From: Oscillatoriales cyanobacterium RM2_1_1 | GTDB lineage: Bacteria; Cyanobacteriota; Cyanobacteriia; Cyanobacteriales; Microcoleaceae | DNA: 64,000 bases | NCBI GenBank assembly: GCA_012033335.1 | Contig: JAAURB010000006.1 | Span: 1 to 64,000 of the forward strand | Direction: 5' to 3' | In this document: positions 1-9,292 of the stretch, in pieces | How positions within the stretch are numbered: position 1 is the first letter of the stretch | Layout: every line of letters begins with the position of its first letter | Notes under the pieces: generated by a model | Databases searched by the model: none | What the model was told of the DNA's origin: nothing | What the model saw: only the letters and a program-made list of their open reading frames with translations | Position numbers and translations under genes: made by a program

Positions 1-87
1 ACGACACGCCACACAAATGTGATTTTGTTTACCCCTCATCTTGCCGTTTTTACGGATATGGCTGGAACCACAGTCAGGACATTGCAT
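1..87 (-). CDS. IS1-type transposase N-terminus (InsA-like zinc finger), partial
   Basis: Translating the minus strand from the ATG at 85-87 gives a start MQCPDCGSSHIRKNGK followed by RGKQNH and IC-x2-C. This is the four-cysteine zinc-binding domain that opens IS1-family InsA proteins and binds the terminal inverted repeats. Only 29 codons lie in the window; the rest, including the DDE catalytic part, is beyond position 1. Whether the element is intact cannot be judged. It is too short to show as a long ORF but the Cys spacing and the IRKNG motif are characteristic. Confidence 0.7.
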   Translation of the reverse strand, partial: MQCPDCGSSHIRKNGKMRGKQNHICVACR

Positions 88-126
88 CAGATTGAGCCTC
101 AATTCATGGCACTATTATGCAACGCC
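1..126 (-). mobile_element. IS1-type insertion sequence, left end only (cut by window edge)
   Basis: The element carries the transposase N-terminus described in the next entry. Reading the minus strand, a likely terminal sequence GGCGTTGCATAATAGTG begins at about position 126, some 40 bases upstream of the transposase ATG. This boundary is inferred from one end only; the other inverted repeat and any target duplication are outside the window. The end lies about 40 bp beyond the stop codon of the kinase gene, so the insertion did not break that gene. Confidence 0.55.
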
Positions 127-166
127 AGAATCTGATTTTCAGATAGTTATCACAAGCTCAACGCAG

Positions 167-1192
167 TCATTGAATAACCGATTGAAGTTGATCGATGGCA
201 ATTTTGGGGAGGCGGGGGCCATGAATTTGGACGACCTGGGAACCCAGATAGTTCCCCCATCGAGCTGCCTGTTGTGTAGTCAGACCATGGGTCAACCCGT
301 ATAAAACCCCCCCAGCAAAAGCATCTCCCGCTCCAACTGTATCGATGGGTTTGGCTGGAAAACCAGAAACCTGAGAAATCTGCTGGTTTTCAATCACAAA
401 GCAGCCCTTTTCGCTATTCGTAATAAAAGCCATGTCTACAATTTTACTCAATTCCTCTACCCCAGATTCCAGGGACTCTGTTTGATAAAGATGGCGCAGT
501 TCATCGGCATTGCAGAACACCACATCACAATAGGTCTTAGTCAGGGACAGGAAATCTTCAGCAAACCGATCTAAAAGAAACCCATCGGAAAAGGTAAAAG
601 CCACCTTGACCCCGTAGCGTTTGGATTGCTCCATGGTTTCAATGCAAGCTTTGCGGGGCTCAACGGCATCCCAGAGATATCCTTCCATATAACTATACTG
701 ACAAGTTCTGAGGTGCTCCAGATTAATATCCCCTGCTGCCAGGGTAGTGGCAACTCCCAGGGTTGTACACATGGTTCGTTCAGCATCGGGGGTAGTCAAC
801 ACCAAGCAGGTGCCCGTGGCTCCGCTCTCTTGACTCGGCGCAATCTCGAAGCCAAGGCCCACCGCCATCATGTCCTGACGATAAAATTCTCCATTGGTGT
901 CCTCTGCAACCTTGCCGGTGTAATAACCTGTCCCTCCGCTTTGGGCGATCGCAATCATCGTATTAGCCGCCGAACCGCCGCAGCGCAGTTCTAAGGATTG
1001 ATTCTCTAATTCCTGAAGTAGTTTTCCCTGTGTTTCGACATCCACCAGAGTCATCGCGCCACGATTGAGATGGTGGGTTTGGATAAAATCATCATCCACT
1101 AAAGATAAGATATCGAGAAGGGCATTCCCGACACCAAATACATCAACTTTTTTAGGGATTGAGCTGTTTGGGGCTGAACTGCTAGCTGTCAT
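167..1192 (-). CDS. PfkB-family carbohydrate kinase (adenosine kinase-like)
   Basis: A cytosolic ribokinase/PfkB-fold sugar or nucleoside kinase of about 341 residues. The N-terminal signature VFGVGNALLDIL and the substrate-side GGSAANT motif are present. Near the C-terminus lies DTVGAGDAFAGG, the anion hole and catalytic aspartate of the family (about residues 284-295). Cyanobacterial proteins of this type are usually annotated adenosine kinase, which would phosphorylate adenosine to AMP; the substrate cannot be fixed from motifs alone. The ATG at 1192 was chosen over an upstream in-frame TTG at 1228 because it gives the usual N-terminus and avoids overlap with the divergent gpsA. No strong ribosome binding site is seen. 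Confidence 0.85.
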   Translation of the reverse strand: MTASSSAPNSSIPKKVDVFGVGNALLDILSLVDDDFIQTHHLNRGAMTLVDVETQGKLLQELENQSLELRCGGSAANTMIAIAQSGGTGYYTGKVAEDTNGEFYRQDMMAVGLGFEIAPSQESGATGTCLVLTTPDAERTMCTTLGVATTLAAGDINLEHLRTCQYSYMEGYLWDAVEPRKACIETMEQSKRYGVKVAFTFSDGFLLDRFAEDFLSLTKTYCDVVFCNADELRHLYQTESLESGVEELSKIVDMAFITNSEKGCFVIENQQISQVSGFPAKPIDTVGAGDAFAGGVLYGLTHGLTTQQAARWGNYLGSQVVQIHGPRLPKIAIDQLQSVIQ

Positions 1193-1214
1193 TAGATTTT
1201 TGCTATTTTCTGCT

Positions 1215-2206
1215 GTGAACTTCTCCAATACTCCAACCTACCACAGGACTGATGCGGTTTCCCTTTCAGGTTCTTCCCAAACCCTGGCGATTCTAGGGGC
1301 AGGGGCTTGGGGTTCAGCTCTGGCCACCTTAGCCAATCACAATGGACATCAGGTAACGTTATGGTCTCGGAGTCTGGCCCTATCCCTGGCTGAGGTGGTG
1401 CAGCCGGTCGATATGGTACTATCGGCGGTTTCAGTCAAAGGAGTCGCTGCCGTAGCCAGACAAACTCAGGCCATTGGTTTACCCCCGGGGGTTCCCATCG
1501 TTACCGCCACCAAGGGACTGGATCCCCAGAGTACCCAAACCCCCTCCCAGATCTGGGCGCTCACTTTCCTGACCATCCGATTGTGGTATTGTCAGGGCCA
1601 AATCTGTCCAAAGAGATTGAGCAAGGACTGCCTGCCGCCACAGTGGTTGCCAGTGTCGATCTGGATGCCGCCCGGTTCGTTCAGACTATTTTTGCCTCCA
1701 ACCGGTTTCGGGTGTATACCAGTGCTGATCCCATCGGCACGGAATTGGGAGGCACCTTGAAAAATGTAATCGCGATCGCCGCTGGGGTTTGTGATGGGTT
1801 GAAGTTGGGAACCAATGCCAAATCCGGATTACTCACCCGAGCCCTGACCGAGATCATTCGGATTGGGACTCACCTGGGGGGTCAGAAGGATACTTTTTTT
1901 GGCTTATCGGGATTGGGAGATATGTTAACCACCTGCAACAGTTCCCTCAGCCGTAACTATCGAGTGGGTTATGGTTTGGCCCAGGGGAAAACCCTGGAAC
2001 AGGTTTTGCAGGAACTCAACAGCACTGCCGAGGGAGTAAATACAACTAATGTATTAATGGCGATCGCCCGGCGGGAGCGCATTCCTGTCCCGATTTCCGG
2101 GCAGGTTTATCGCCTGCTAAACAATCAAATTACTCCCCAACAAGCTGTTGAAGCCCTGATGGAGCGAGACTTGAAATCAGAGTTTGAAGATTTGGAAGAA
2201 GCCTAA
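1215..2206 (+). CDS. gpsA: NAD(P)-dependent glycerol-3-phosphate dehydrogenase, one frameshift
   Basis: Reduces dihydroxyacetone phosphate to sn-glycerol 3-phosphate for membrane lipid synthesis. The Rossmann motif ILGAGAWGSALA is followed by the short cyanobacterial-type segment LSLAEVVQPVDMVLSAVS, TATKGLDP, LSGPNLSKEI and the GLGDMLTTC region, so the whole family is covered. The frame changes near 1557: after TGG (Trp) one base is missing before GCTCACTTTCCT (AHFP). Adding one G restores a continuous protein of roughly 310-330 residues. The start is uncertain; GTG at 1215 is the nearest plausible in-frame codon. Since gpsA is normally essential, a sequence error is more likely than loss of function. 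Confidence 0.85.
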
Positions 2207-2473
2207 ACCTGGAATTAAGGGCAGTTTTCCTGGACAATCCTTTTGACTAGTTTAGTCTCCATTAGAGACCCATATTGTTCTGCCTTGAGCGGGAACCCCA
2301 TTGGCAGAAAAATTAGGCTAGATTGGGATGAGAAAATTAATGGCGCTCCTGACTGACAATTCAGATTGTTCCAGTTGGTATCGAACTTGTAAAACCTAAC
2401 AGGGATTGAGAGAATTTCTTCCGAAATCCCTTCGGAAACTGTGAGCAGTTGAAACAGGTTGACAACACAAAGC
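2207..2473 (+). other. Intergenic region before the polysaccharide export genes
   Basis: About 270 bases with no credible gene on either strand. It would hold the promoter of the export operon. There is no clear sigma-70 promoter pair and no terminator hairpin after gpsA that I can support. Confidence 0.4.
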
Positions 2474-4071
2474 ATGAAGCGATTGATCATTTCCCGGCAT
2501 TATCCCCCAAAGGAGAATTTATCCAAACGGCAGCAGTCCAGAGGGCGGCGATCGCAGGTTTCGGCAGTCTGCTCCATTCTGGGAATCCTAACACTAACAA
2601 TCAATCCTCCAGTCCAGGCCCAAGTTTTACCCCCGCCCACTTTGGGTGTTCCCTCACCCCCAAGTGGTTCAATCCCTGTGATTCCTCAGACGGGGGAAAC
2701 TTACCTGCTTGGAGCGGGAGATCGCCTGCAACTGGATATTTTTAATGTTCCAGAATACAGTGGCCCCAATGGTCAACATCAAGTCTCCGTCGATGGCAGA
2801 ATTAACCTACCCCTGGTGGGGGGGATTTCAGTTCAGGGCTTGACCCTGGAGCAAGCCAAAAAAGCGATCGAAACCCAATACGCGGAATACCTGCAACGAC
2901 CCCTGGTGACGGTAACTTTACTATCTACTCGTCCCATCCAGGTGCGATCGCCGGGGAAGTGCAACGTCCGGGAGCCTATGCTTTCTCCAGCAGTGGGAAT
3001 AATAATTCTGGGGCAATGGGACTGCCCCCTGCTCAGACGGGATTACAATTTCCCTCCGTCACCCAATTGCTGCAGATGGCAGGGGGGGTGACGACCCTGG
3101 CGGATGTGCGCCAGGTTAAAGTCCGACGGCAACAACCCGGTGCGATTGACCAGGTGATCAATATAGACCTCTGGGAGCTCCTGCAAAATGGGGATTTACG
3201 TCAGGATATTCCCTTGCGGGATGGGGACATGGTTTATATTCCCACGGTGACGGATCTCGACCGCAATGAGGTGCGTCAACTGGCTGCTGCCAACTTTGCT
3301 AGCACCACAACCCAGCCCATCAGTGTGGCGGTGGTTGGGGAGGTGAACCGCCCCGGAACCCATACCCTGTCTCCAGAGATGGCGATTTCAGGGCCACCCG
3401 ATAACTCCCAAGCCCCTCAGCCGACTCCACCAATTGCTGAAGCGACAGGGGTATTTACGGTCACCCGCGCCATCAAAGCAGCGGGGGGGATTACTCAAGG
3501 GGCCGATATTCGTAAGATTGAAGTTCGCCGATTGAGTCGCACCGGAACCGAACAGACCCTTTCTGTCGATTTGTGGCAGCTTCTGCAAGCTGGGGATTTA
3601 ACCCAGGATATTGTCCTGCAACAGGGAGATACGATTGTGGTTCCTGTGGCTAGTGCCTCGGATCTCTCTCAGTCAAACCAGGTGGCCACGGCGAGTTTTT
3701 CCCCCGATACCATTAAGATCAGTATCGTTGGAGAAGTCATGCAACCGGGGCCTGTTAATGTCCCGCCCAACACTCCCTTGAATCAAGCTTTAGGAGCGGC
3801 AGGGGGCTTCAATAAGGCTAGGGCCGAAACCGATGAAGTTGAGCTGATTCGGCTGAATCCTGATGGCAGCGTCTCCCGTCGTCAAATTCCGGTGAATCTT
3901 TCGGCGGCAGTCAATGAACAGACCAATCCAGTTCTACGCCATAATGATGTGGTGCTGGTGGGTCGCTCTGGCAGTGCTGCTTTTAGAGATGGCTTTGGCG
4001 GCGTTGTTGGGGATATCAGTCCCCTGAATGGAGTCCTAGGAATTCTCAGGTTTGTGGGTATTTTCAACTAA
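2474..4071 (+). CDS. Polysaccharide export protein (Wza-like, SLBB repeats), one frameshift
   Basis: Outer-membrane/periplasmic polysaccharide export protein. The ATG at 2474 opens a basic N-terminus and a hydrophobic signal segment ending in VQAQ. Then comes the Poly_export domain (YLLGAGDRLQLDIF, then a segment ending PLVTVTLLSTRPIQV), followed by at least three SLBB-type repeats (GEVQRPGAY, GEVNRPGTH, GEVMQPGPV) each with a later GGxxxxAD or similar turn. The frame breaks at about 2944 in CAGGTG-CGATCGCC; one extra G gives QVAIAGEVQRPGAY and a protein of about 532 residues. The gene is followed after 55 bases by the Wzc-like partner, so together they form an export/chain-length unit. A TTG at 2459 is an alternative start. 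Confidence 0.85.
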
Positions 4072-4126
4072 TTGCAGGTTTGCTTAGCTTTGTTAGATTT
4101 AACTTCCTTGATTTGACGCGATCGCT

Positions 4127-6433
4127 ATGGACACTGAAAACACTAATCCACTCTCGGTTTACGCGGCCCCAACTCCAACCATCGTGCCAACCTATCCCCT
4201 GAATGGCCATGGGATCAGGCTGGCGGCAACCCCTACAAACTCCAAGACATTCAAGCCCCAGGTTTTGAGCCAGTTCTGGCGGGGTTTGTGGCGGCGAAGT
4301 ATTCTAGTTCTGGGAATCACCACCGCAACTACCGCAGCCGCTTACAACTGGACAACCTATCAAATTCCAGAGTACGAAGGCTCATTCCAACTTTTCATGG
4401 AGCCCTCTCAATCCCAGAAAAATTTGCTTGAATCTGCGGATCAACCCCTTGAAACCATAACGCCTGTAGCCTCTGAAATTGATGTTCAATCTCAGATCAA
4501 ACTATTAGAAAGCCCTAAGGTGATGACGGGAATTCTCAGTCAGATTCAGACCCGTTATCCTGAGGTGCAATACAGCAGTCTATTCAATCAAACACTACAA
4601 CAAACCCGATTTGAACCGGATAAACTCTCCGTTGAGCTGATCCCCGATACCCAGATTCTCAAGGTCAGCTATCGAGATCCAGATCCGGAAAAAATTGAAT
4701 TTGTCCTGGGACAGGTAGCCCAGGGATACCTCAACTACAGTGTTCAGAATGCCCAAGTGGTATCCCTGACCCAGGAACGGATTAAGCGGATTGAGCAACA
4801 GATGAATCCTCTACAGGCCAGAATTCCAGGAATTCGGCGAGAGATGTTGAATCTGCAACAGAAGTATATTTTTGTTGATCCTGAGATCAGAACCCGGCAA
4901 TTAACTGAGCAATGGAGCCAGGTTCAAGCCGAACAACTGGAAACCCAAGCCCAACTGCAACAGGCTCAAGCCCAATATGCCCTGCTCCAAGAGCAATTGG
5001 GCCTCAATCCAGAACAGGCGATGTTGGCCTCAGCCCTGACCCAATCCCCCCGTTATCAATCTCTGTTGGAGAAACTTCTCGACGTCGAAACCAATATTGC
5101 GATTGAATCCACCCGGTTTACCGAGAAAGCCCCTCAGATTCAAACCCTGCTTGATCAGCGCCAGCAACTCCTGCCTCTGCTGCAACAGGAAGCGCGGCAA
5201 GTTCTGGGTCAGGATATCGCAACGGTCAATCCAGAAATTCTCAAGTTTCAGGACTCTGTGCGGACAAAGCTGACCGAAAACCTGATCACCACCGCCAATA
5301 CCATTCAAATGTTAGAGATTCGGGATCAAGTGCTTGCCCGGGGAGCTGAACAGTTGGATCAAGAGATTCAGGCTTTCCCGGCGATCGCCCAGCAATATAC
5401 CACCCTGGAAAGAGAATTGGAATCCGCCAGCCAGCGGTTAACCGATCTGACCCTCAAGGGCCAGGAGTTGGCCCTGGAAGTCGAGCCCAAACCTCAGAAA
5501 CCCTGGGAGCTGATTGCTGCCCCCACCATTCCCCAAACTCAGCAAGGCCAATTGATTGCCGTGTCTCCCCATTGGCCTGTTAATCTGGCATTGGGGGGTT
5601 TAGCTGGATTGGGTTTAGGTATCCTGGCGGCTCAATTATTAGAACGATCCAATAATGTTTTTCATACCGCCGATGAAGTCACAGAGAGTGTAACCCTGCC
5701 TTTGCTTGGGGTGATTCCCGCCAGTGATGAGGCGTTGATGTTGCCCGCCGCTATAGCGCCACAGTTGACCTCCCAGTTAACCCAAGCGCAAACCAGTTTG
5801 ATACCCTGTAGCCCTTTCCAGGAGTCATTTCGCTCCCTGAATACCAACTTGAAATTGATGGCGGCTGAAGCCCCAATTCGCGCCTGTGTGATCAGCTCGG
5901 CGATGCCCTCTGACGGGAAATCCACCGTTGCCCTGAATTGGTCAAAAGGGGCAGCAGCGATGGGACAGAAAGTTCTGTTAGTTGATGCTGATTTGCGCTA
6001 TCCCAAGCTCCACAAGGTATTAGGGCTCAACAATCAAGTTGGCTTAGGAGAATTGGTGGTAGACCCAACGTTGGATCCCAGCGAGGTGATTCAGCCCTCC
6101 AACCTCGATCAAAATCTCTGGATATTGACGGCGGGACAAATGGCCGCTGATCCAACCCGGTTGCTGGCTTCCGTTGCCATGCAAGAACTGATGCAAAAAT
6201 TCTATGAGATGTTTGATTTGATTGTCTATGACACTGCTCCCCTGTTAGGTTTGGCTGATGCCAATCTCTTGGCCCCTCATACCAATGGGCTGATGATAGT
6301 GATTGGAGTGGGTAAGACTGACCGGCAAGCCGTAGGATTAGCCCTACGTGAATTGCAGATGGCTGGGGTTCCGGTACTGGGCATGATTGCCAACGGGGAT
6401 AAGCGAGAAAGTCAATATTATGCTTACTCCTAA
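4127..6433 (+). CDS. Wzc/GumC-like polysaccharide copolymerase with tyrosine autokinase domain
   Basis: A 768-residue inner-membrane protein controlling chain length and export of a capsule or exopolysaccharide. It has an N-terminal Wzz domain with a membrane segment at about residues 55-75, a long glutamine-rich coiled-coil periplasmic region, a second membrane segment near residues 485-505 (LALGGLAGLGLGILAA) and a C-terminal BY-kinase. The kinase shows Walker A in SSAMPSDGKSTVAL (about residue 590), Walker A' in VLLVDADLRYP and a Walker B-like LIVYDTAPLLG. The last residues SQYYAYS carry the few tyrosines expected as an autophosphorylation cluster, shorter than in E. coli Wzc. It lies directly downstream of the Wza-like gene and is likely co-transcribed with it. 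Confidence 0.9.
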   Translation: MDTENTNPLSVYAAPTPTIVPTYPLNGHGIRLAATPTNSKTFKPQVLSQFWRGLWRRSILVLGITTATTAAAYNWTTYQIPEYEGSFQLFMEPSQSQKNLLESADQPLETITPVASEIDVQSQIKLLESPKVMTGILSQIQTRYPEVQYSSLFNQTLQQTRFEPDKLSVELIPDTQILKVSYRDPDPEKIEFVLGQVAQGYLNYSVQNAQVVSLTQERIKRIEQQMNPLQARIPGIRREMLNLQQKYIFVDPEIRTRQLTEQWSQVQAEQLETQAQLQQAQAQYALLQEQLGLNPEQAMLASALTQSPRYQSLLEKLLDVETNIAIESTRFTEKAPQIQTLLDQRQQLLPLLQQEARQVLGQDIATVNPEILKFQDSVRTKLTENLITTANTIQMLEIRDQVLARGAEQLDQEIQAFPAIAQQYTTLERELESASQRLTDLTLKGQELALEVEPKPQKPWELIAAPTIPQTQQGQLIAVSPHWPVNLALGGLAGLGLGILAAQLLERSNNVFHTADEVTESVTLPLLGVIPASDEALMLPAAIAPQLTSQLTQAQTSLIPCSPFQESFRSLNTNLKLMAAEAPIRACVISSAMPSDGKSTVALNWSKGAAAMGQKVLLVDADLRYPKLHKVLGLNNQVGLGELVVDPTLDPSEVIQPSNLDQNLWILTAGQMAADPTRLLASVAMQELMQKFYEMFDLIVYDTAPLLGLADANLLAPHTNGLMIVIGVGKTDRQAVGLALRELQMAGVPVLGMIANGDKRESQYYAYS

Positions 6434-6655
6434 ATCAGCAATCTTTAGAAGTCCCAAATTTACAGATTGGATTGAAAATCGTTATAGAATGCTCCACAAC
6501 CCTAAAAATAGCCCCTAAAAATTTCCCTAAACTGCCCTCAGCTCAAGGGTAGCCAAGCAATCAATCGGGCCCCATGATAAGATGGGGGAAGAATCTATAA
6601 ATTGACCCAGATTGAATTTCCCCTTGACGTTCTCCCTGCGGAGTGATGATTTTGC

Positions 6656-8335
6656 ATGTCACGTTTTGACTGTCCCTCCTTTAGCGTCGCGATTGCCCGC
6701 CTGAACACTTCAGAGCTTAATCATTTTGCCATTTGGGTAGTGCAGTCTCCCTATCCGAGTGGGTATGTGCATCATGATGGGGTGTGGTCTGAGAACCTCT
6801 CTCAGGTCTGGCAGGCCTGGTTGGAAATGTTCTCTCCCCACAGTCTTCCCCATGTACTTTCTCATGGTTCTACGATTCCTGCCTTAGATTCATCGCTTCC
6901 AGCCACCACCCAAAGAAGCTATAGCAGTCGCTTAATGCAGCATTTAGGCATGAGTCTGTGGCAATGGTTATTTCAAGGCTCAATTCAGGCTAGTTTTCAT
7001 CGCAGTCAGGGGATCGCCCTAGGCCAGGAACAACCCCTCCGAGTCAGGCTAGATCTACGGGAGGCGGATCTGATTCCCCTCCCGTGGGAAATCATGCAGG
7101 CCCAGCCGGGTCAGCCAGCGATTTCCCTGGGTCAGCAGGTTCTCTTCAGTCGTACCACCAGTGAAGTCAATCCCCTGCCTTCCCAGTTTCAGTGGGGCCA
7201 ATCTTTAAACGTTTTATTGGTGATTGGTCAGCCGGAGGCAGAGCATTTTAGCCGTTTCAAAGTGGAGGTTCCCAACCCCTCTAATCAACTCCAGCTCGAA
7301 AAAGAAGCCGAGCAACTGCGCCAGGTACTAGAAAAAGGCGATGCAAACTATTCCGCCAGAACCGGGGATCATCGAGTTCCCTGTCAGGTGACTACCCTGA
7401 TTCAGCCGACGGTTGCCGAGCTGATAGCCCAGCTCAATACCCACGCCCACAATGTCCTATTCTATGCGGGCCATGGGATTCCGGCCCCCGACGGGGGTAT
7501 CCTTTTTCTGCGGCCAGGGGCGACACTGAATGGCACAGAACTGGCCCAAATGCTGGTGCAGTGTGGCGTTACTTTAGCCGTATTTAATACCTGTTGGGGC
7601 GCTCAACCCGCTACGGAAATTTCTCCAACCTCCGCGTTGATCTTTCCGGCGATTCCCAGTAGCAGTCTGGCGAAGGTATTGATTCACCATGGGGTTCCGG
7701 CGGTTTTAGGGATGCGAGACTCAATTACCGATGAGGAAGCCCTCAGCTTTATTCAAGCCTTTACCCAAGCCCTGACTGAACGGTGTGCGATTGACCAGGC
7801 GGTGGCGATCGCCCGCCAGCAATTACTGACCTTATATAAATTTAATCAATTAGCCTGGACGTTGCCCGTCTTGTACATGCATCCTGAGTTTAATGGCCAA
7901 CTAGTGCAACCTGCGGAGGAAAATCGGACTGAATTGCCTGCCAATTCCCAGACCTGGCTGGGTCATTCCTTACAGCGGGCCTGGTTGCGGGCCCCCCAGG
8001 GTTTCAGTCCCACCCCTAGCTTGACCGAGGAAACCCTGGCCCAAGCCTGGCCGATTGATATTGGCAGTATTCGAGTGGGTCGCACTGCCGATAATGATGT
8101 AGTGATTCCAGAACAATGGGTTTCTAGTAAGCACGCTGAGATTTATTGTCGCAATGGTCGAGGGATAAAGCCCACCTATTTTTTGCGGGATTTTTCTCGA
8201 TATGGCACCCTAGTACAGGAAAAAACCGGATGGCAGCGGGTGCATCATCAGGAAGTCCCCTTAGAATCTGGCAGTCAGCTCAAGTTTGGCAGTTCCCAGG
8301 GACAGGCCCTTGAATTTGTCATTGAAATCCTGTAA
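6656..8335 (+). CDS. CHAT-domain (caspase-like) protein with C-terminal FHA domain
   Basis: A 559-residue soluble protein. The central CHAT domain has the catalytic pair: histidine in VLFYAGHGIPAPDGG (about residue 272) and cysteine in VFNTCWGAQ (about residue 312). The C-terminus from about residue 455 is a forkhead-associated domain with IRVGRTADNDVVIP, SSKHAEI and a DFSRYGTLV turn, which in this family binds phosphothreonine peptides. CHAT proteins are caspase-superfamily proteases used in regulated proteolysis and some immune systems; here the FHA domain suggests control by Ser/Thr phosphorylation. No signal peptide or membrane segment is visible. The next gene on the same strand is an unknown 194-residue protein. 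Substrate unknown. Confidence 0.85.
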   Translation: MSRFDCPSFSVAIARLNTSELNHFAIWVVQSPYPSGYVHHDGVWSENLSQVWQAWLEMFSPHSLPHVLSHGSTIPALDSSLPATTQRSYSSRLMQHLGMSLWQWLFQGSIQASFHRSQGIALGQEQPLRVRLDLREADLIPLPWEIMQAQPGQPAISLGQQVLFSRTTSEVNPLPSQFQWGQSLNVLLVIGQPEAEHFSRFKVEVPNPSNQLQLEKEAEQLRQVLEKGDANYSARTGDHRVPCQVTTLIQPTVAELIAQLNTHAHNVLFYAGHGIPAPDGGILFLRPGATLNGTELAQMLVQCGVTLAVFNTCWGAQPATEISPTSALIFPAIPSSSLAKVLIHHGVPAVLGMRDSITDEEALSFIQAFTQALTERCAIDQAVAIARQQLLTLYKFNQLAWTLPVLYMHPEFNGQLVQPAEENRTELPANSQTWLGHSLQRAWLRAPQGFSPTPSLTEETLAQAWPIDIGSIRVGRTADNDVVIPEQWVSSKHAEIYCRNGRGIKPTYFLRDFSRYGTLVQEKTGWQRVHHQEVPLESGSQLKFGSSQGQALEFVIEIL

Positions 8336-8530
8336 CTTCCTTCTGTGGTTCGAGGAATTACGGAATTATTTTGACCCGGATTGTAGATAGGGGAGTAGAT
8401 GAATCCAGGTTTGAGTTTATCCTTGCTGTTGAGTCCGCTCAAGACTATCCCTAACTGACTAACTTTTAAAGACTGATACCCGTTATTATCTCTAAATCAC
8501 TGACCTCTAGACAATTGATCAGGAAATGCT

Positions 8531-9115
8531 ATGACACCCGACATTCGACCCTTTGAAACCCAAGCTGAACTTGATTTGCTGGCTACTTTATTAGGGGCTG
8601 AACCCGCCTATCCCCTGAATGTTTTGGAGCCCGAAGCGGAGGCAAATCTCCTCAACCTGGAAACGGAATTCTCAACCACCGATTGCTTAACTGACGAGGA
8701 GATCCTGGAGAAATCTCAGGCTTTACTCTCCCAGGTCGATCAGCTCTGGTCAGGGATAGCCCTACAAAAATCTCTCCAACAACAGTTCGCAGGCTATATG
8801 CCCCAAAGCCTAATCACTCAGTTGGTACAGAAGGTGATTCAAGTGGCTGATACCAGTGTTGCCCTAGCAGATCAGTTGGTTCAGAGTGTACAAGCGATCC
8901 TACCCCACTGGCAGGAAGAGGATTTGCAGGTGATCGCTCGCCCCTTTGCCTATGCCATGCGGGGCAATCCCACCCCAGAAATGGTTGTTGTAACCCGTAA
9001 GTCACATCAGACTAAACATTGGGCTGATTTGTCTGAGATAGAACAGGCAAGGCTAGGGTTCAAGGCGGCTTACACCGCTTTCTCCGAGCTAGAAACCCTT
9101 AATTCCAGGGAGTAA
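8531..9115 (+). CDS. Unknown 194-residue protein
   Basis: I do not recognise a named domain. The protein is acidic at its N-terminus, predicted mostly helical, and has no signal peptide or membrane segment. A segment around residues 75-125 (QQQFAGYMPQSLITQLVQK onward) is rich in amphipathic helices, followed by FAYAMRG and a C-terminal ARLGFKAAYTAFSELE helix. ATG at 8531 follows a short purine stretch (AGGAAATGCT). It starts 195 bases after the CHAT-FHA gene on the same strand. Codon use matches the neighbours, so it is probably a real conserved gene; a link with the CHAT protein is only positional. Confidence 0.7.
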   Translation: MTPDIRPFETQAELDLLATLLGAEPAYPLNVLEPEAEANLLNLETEFSTTDCLTDEEILEKSQALLSQVDQLWSGIALQKSLQQQFAGYMPQSLITQLVQKVIQVADTSVALADQLVQSVQAILPHWQEEDLQVIARPFAYAMRGNPTPEMVVVTRKSHQTKHWADLSEIEQARLGFKAAYTAFSELETLNSRE

Positions 9116-9166
9116 ATTGAGAAATTGAGTATTCGGTATTAATATTCAATATCAGTGTCAATTATC

Positions 9167-9275
9167 GCAATCCCATCTCATTCGTGAAAAAGATTAGAGA
9201 GGGGTTGGGGACTTTGTCCCCAAGAAGAGAGCAACACCCCCTTTCACTCCCTTTTCATAAATCATTTGGGATTGC
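9167..9275. repeat. Hairpin repeat with GCAATCCC inverted ends (MITE-like)
   Basis: The 109-bp segment begins GCAATCCC and ends GGGATTGC. The inverted similarity continues inward imperfectly (CATTCGTGAAAAAGA against ATGATTTATGAAAAGGG). In the centre lies a tight hairpin GGGGAC-TTT-GTCCCC. No target duplication is obvious. It fills the gap between two convergent genes. It resembles non-autonomous hairpin elements common in cyanobacterial intergenic DNA; I see no second copy in the window. Confidence 0.55.
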
Positions 9276-9292
9276 TACATTAAATCAGGAAA

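Noticed and set aside
6434-6655. Possible small RNA or gene before the CHAT gene
   Set aside because: There is no credible ORF, terminator or paired structure in this stretch beyond ordinary AT-rich promoter DNA.
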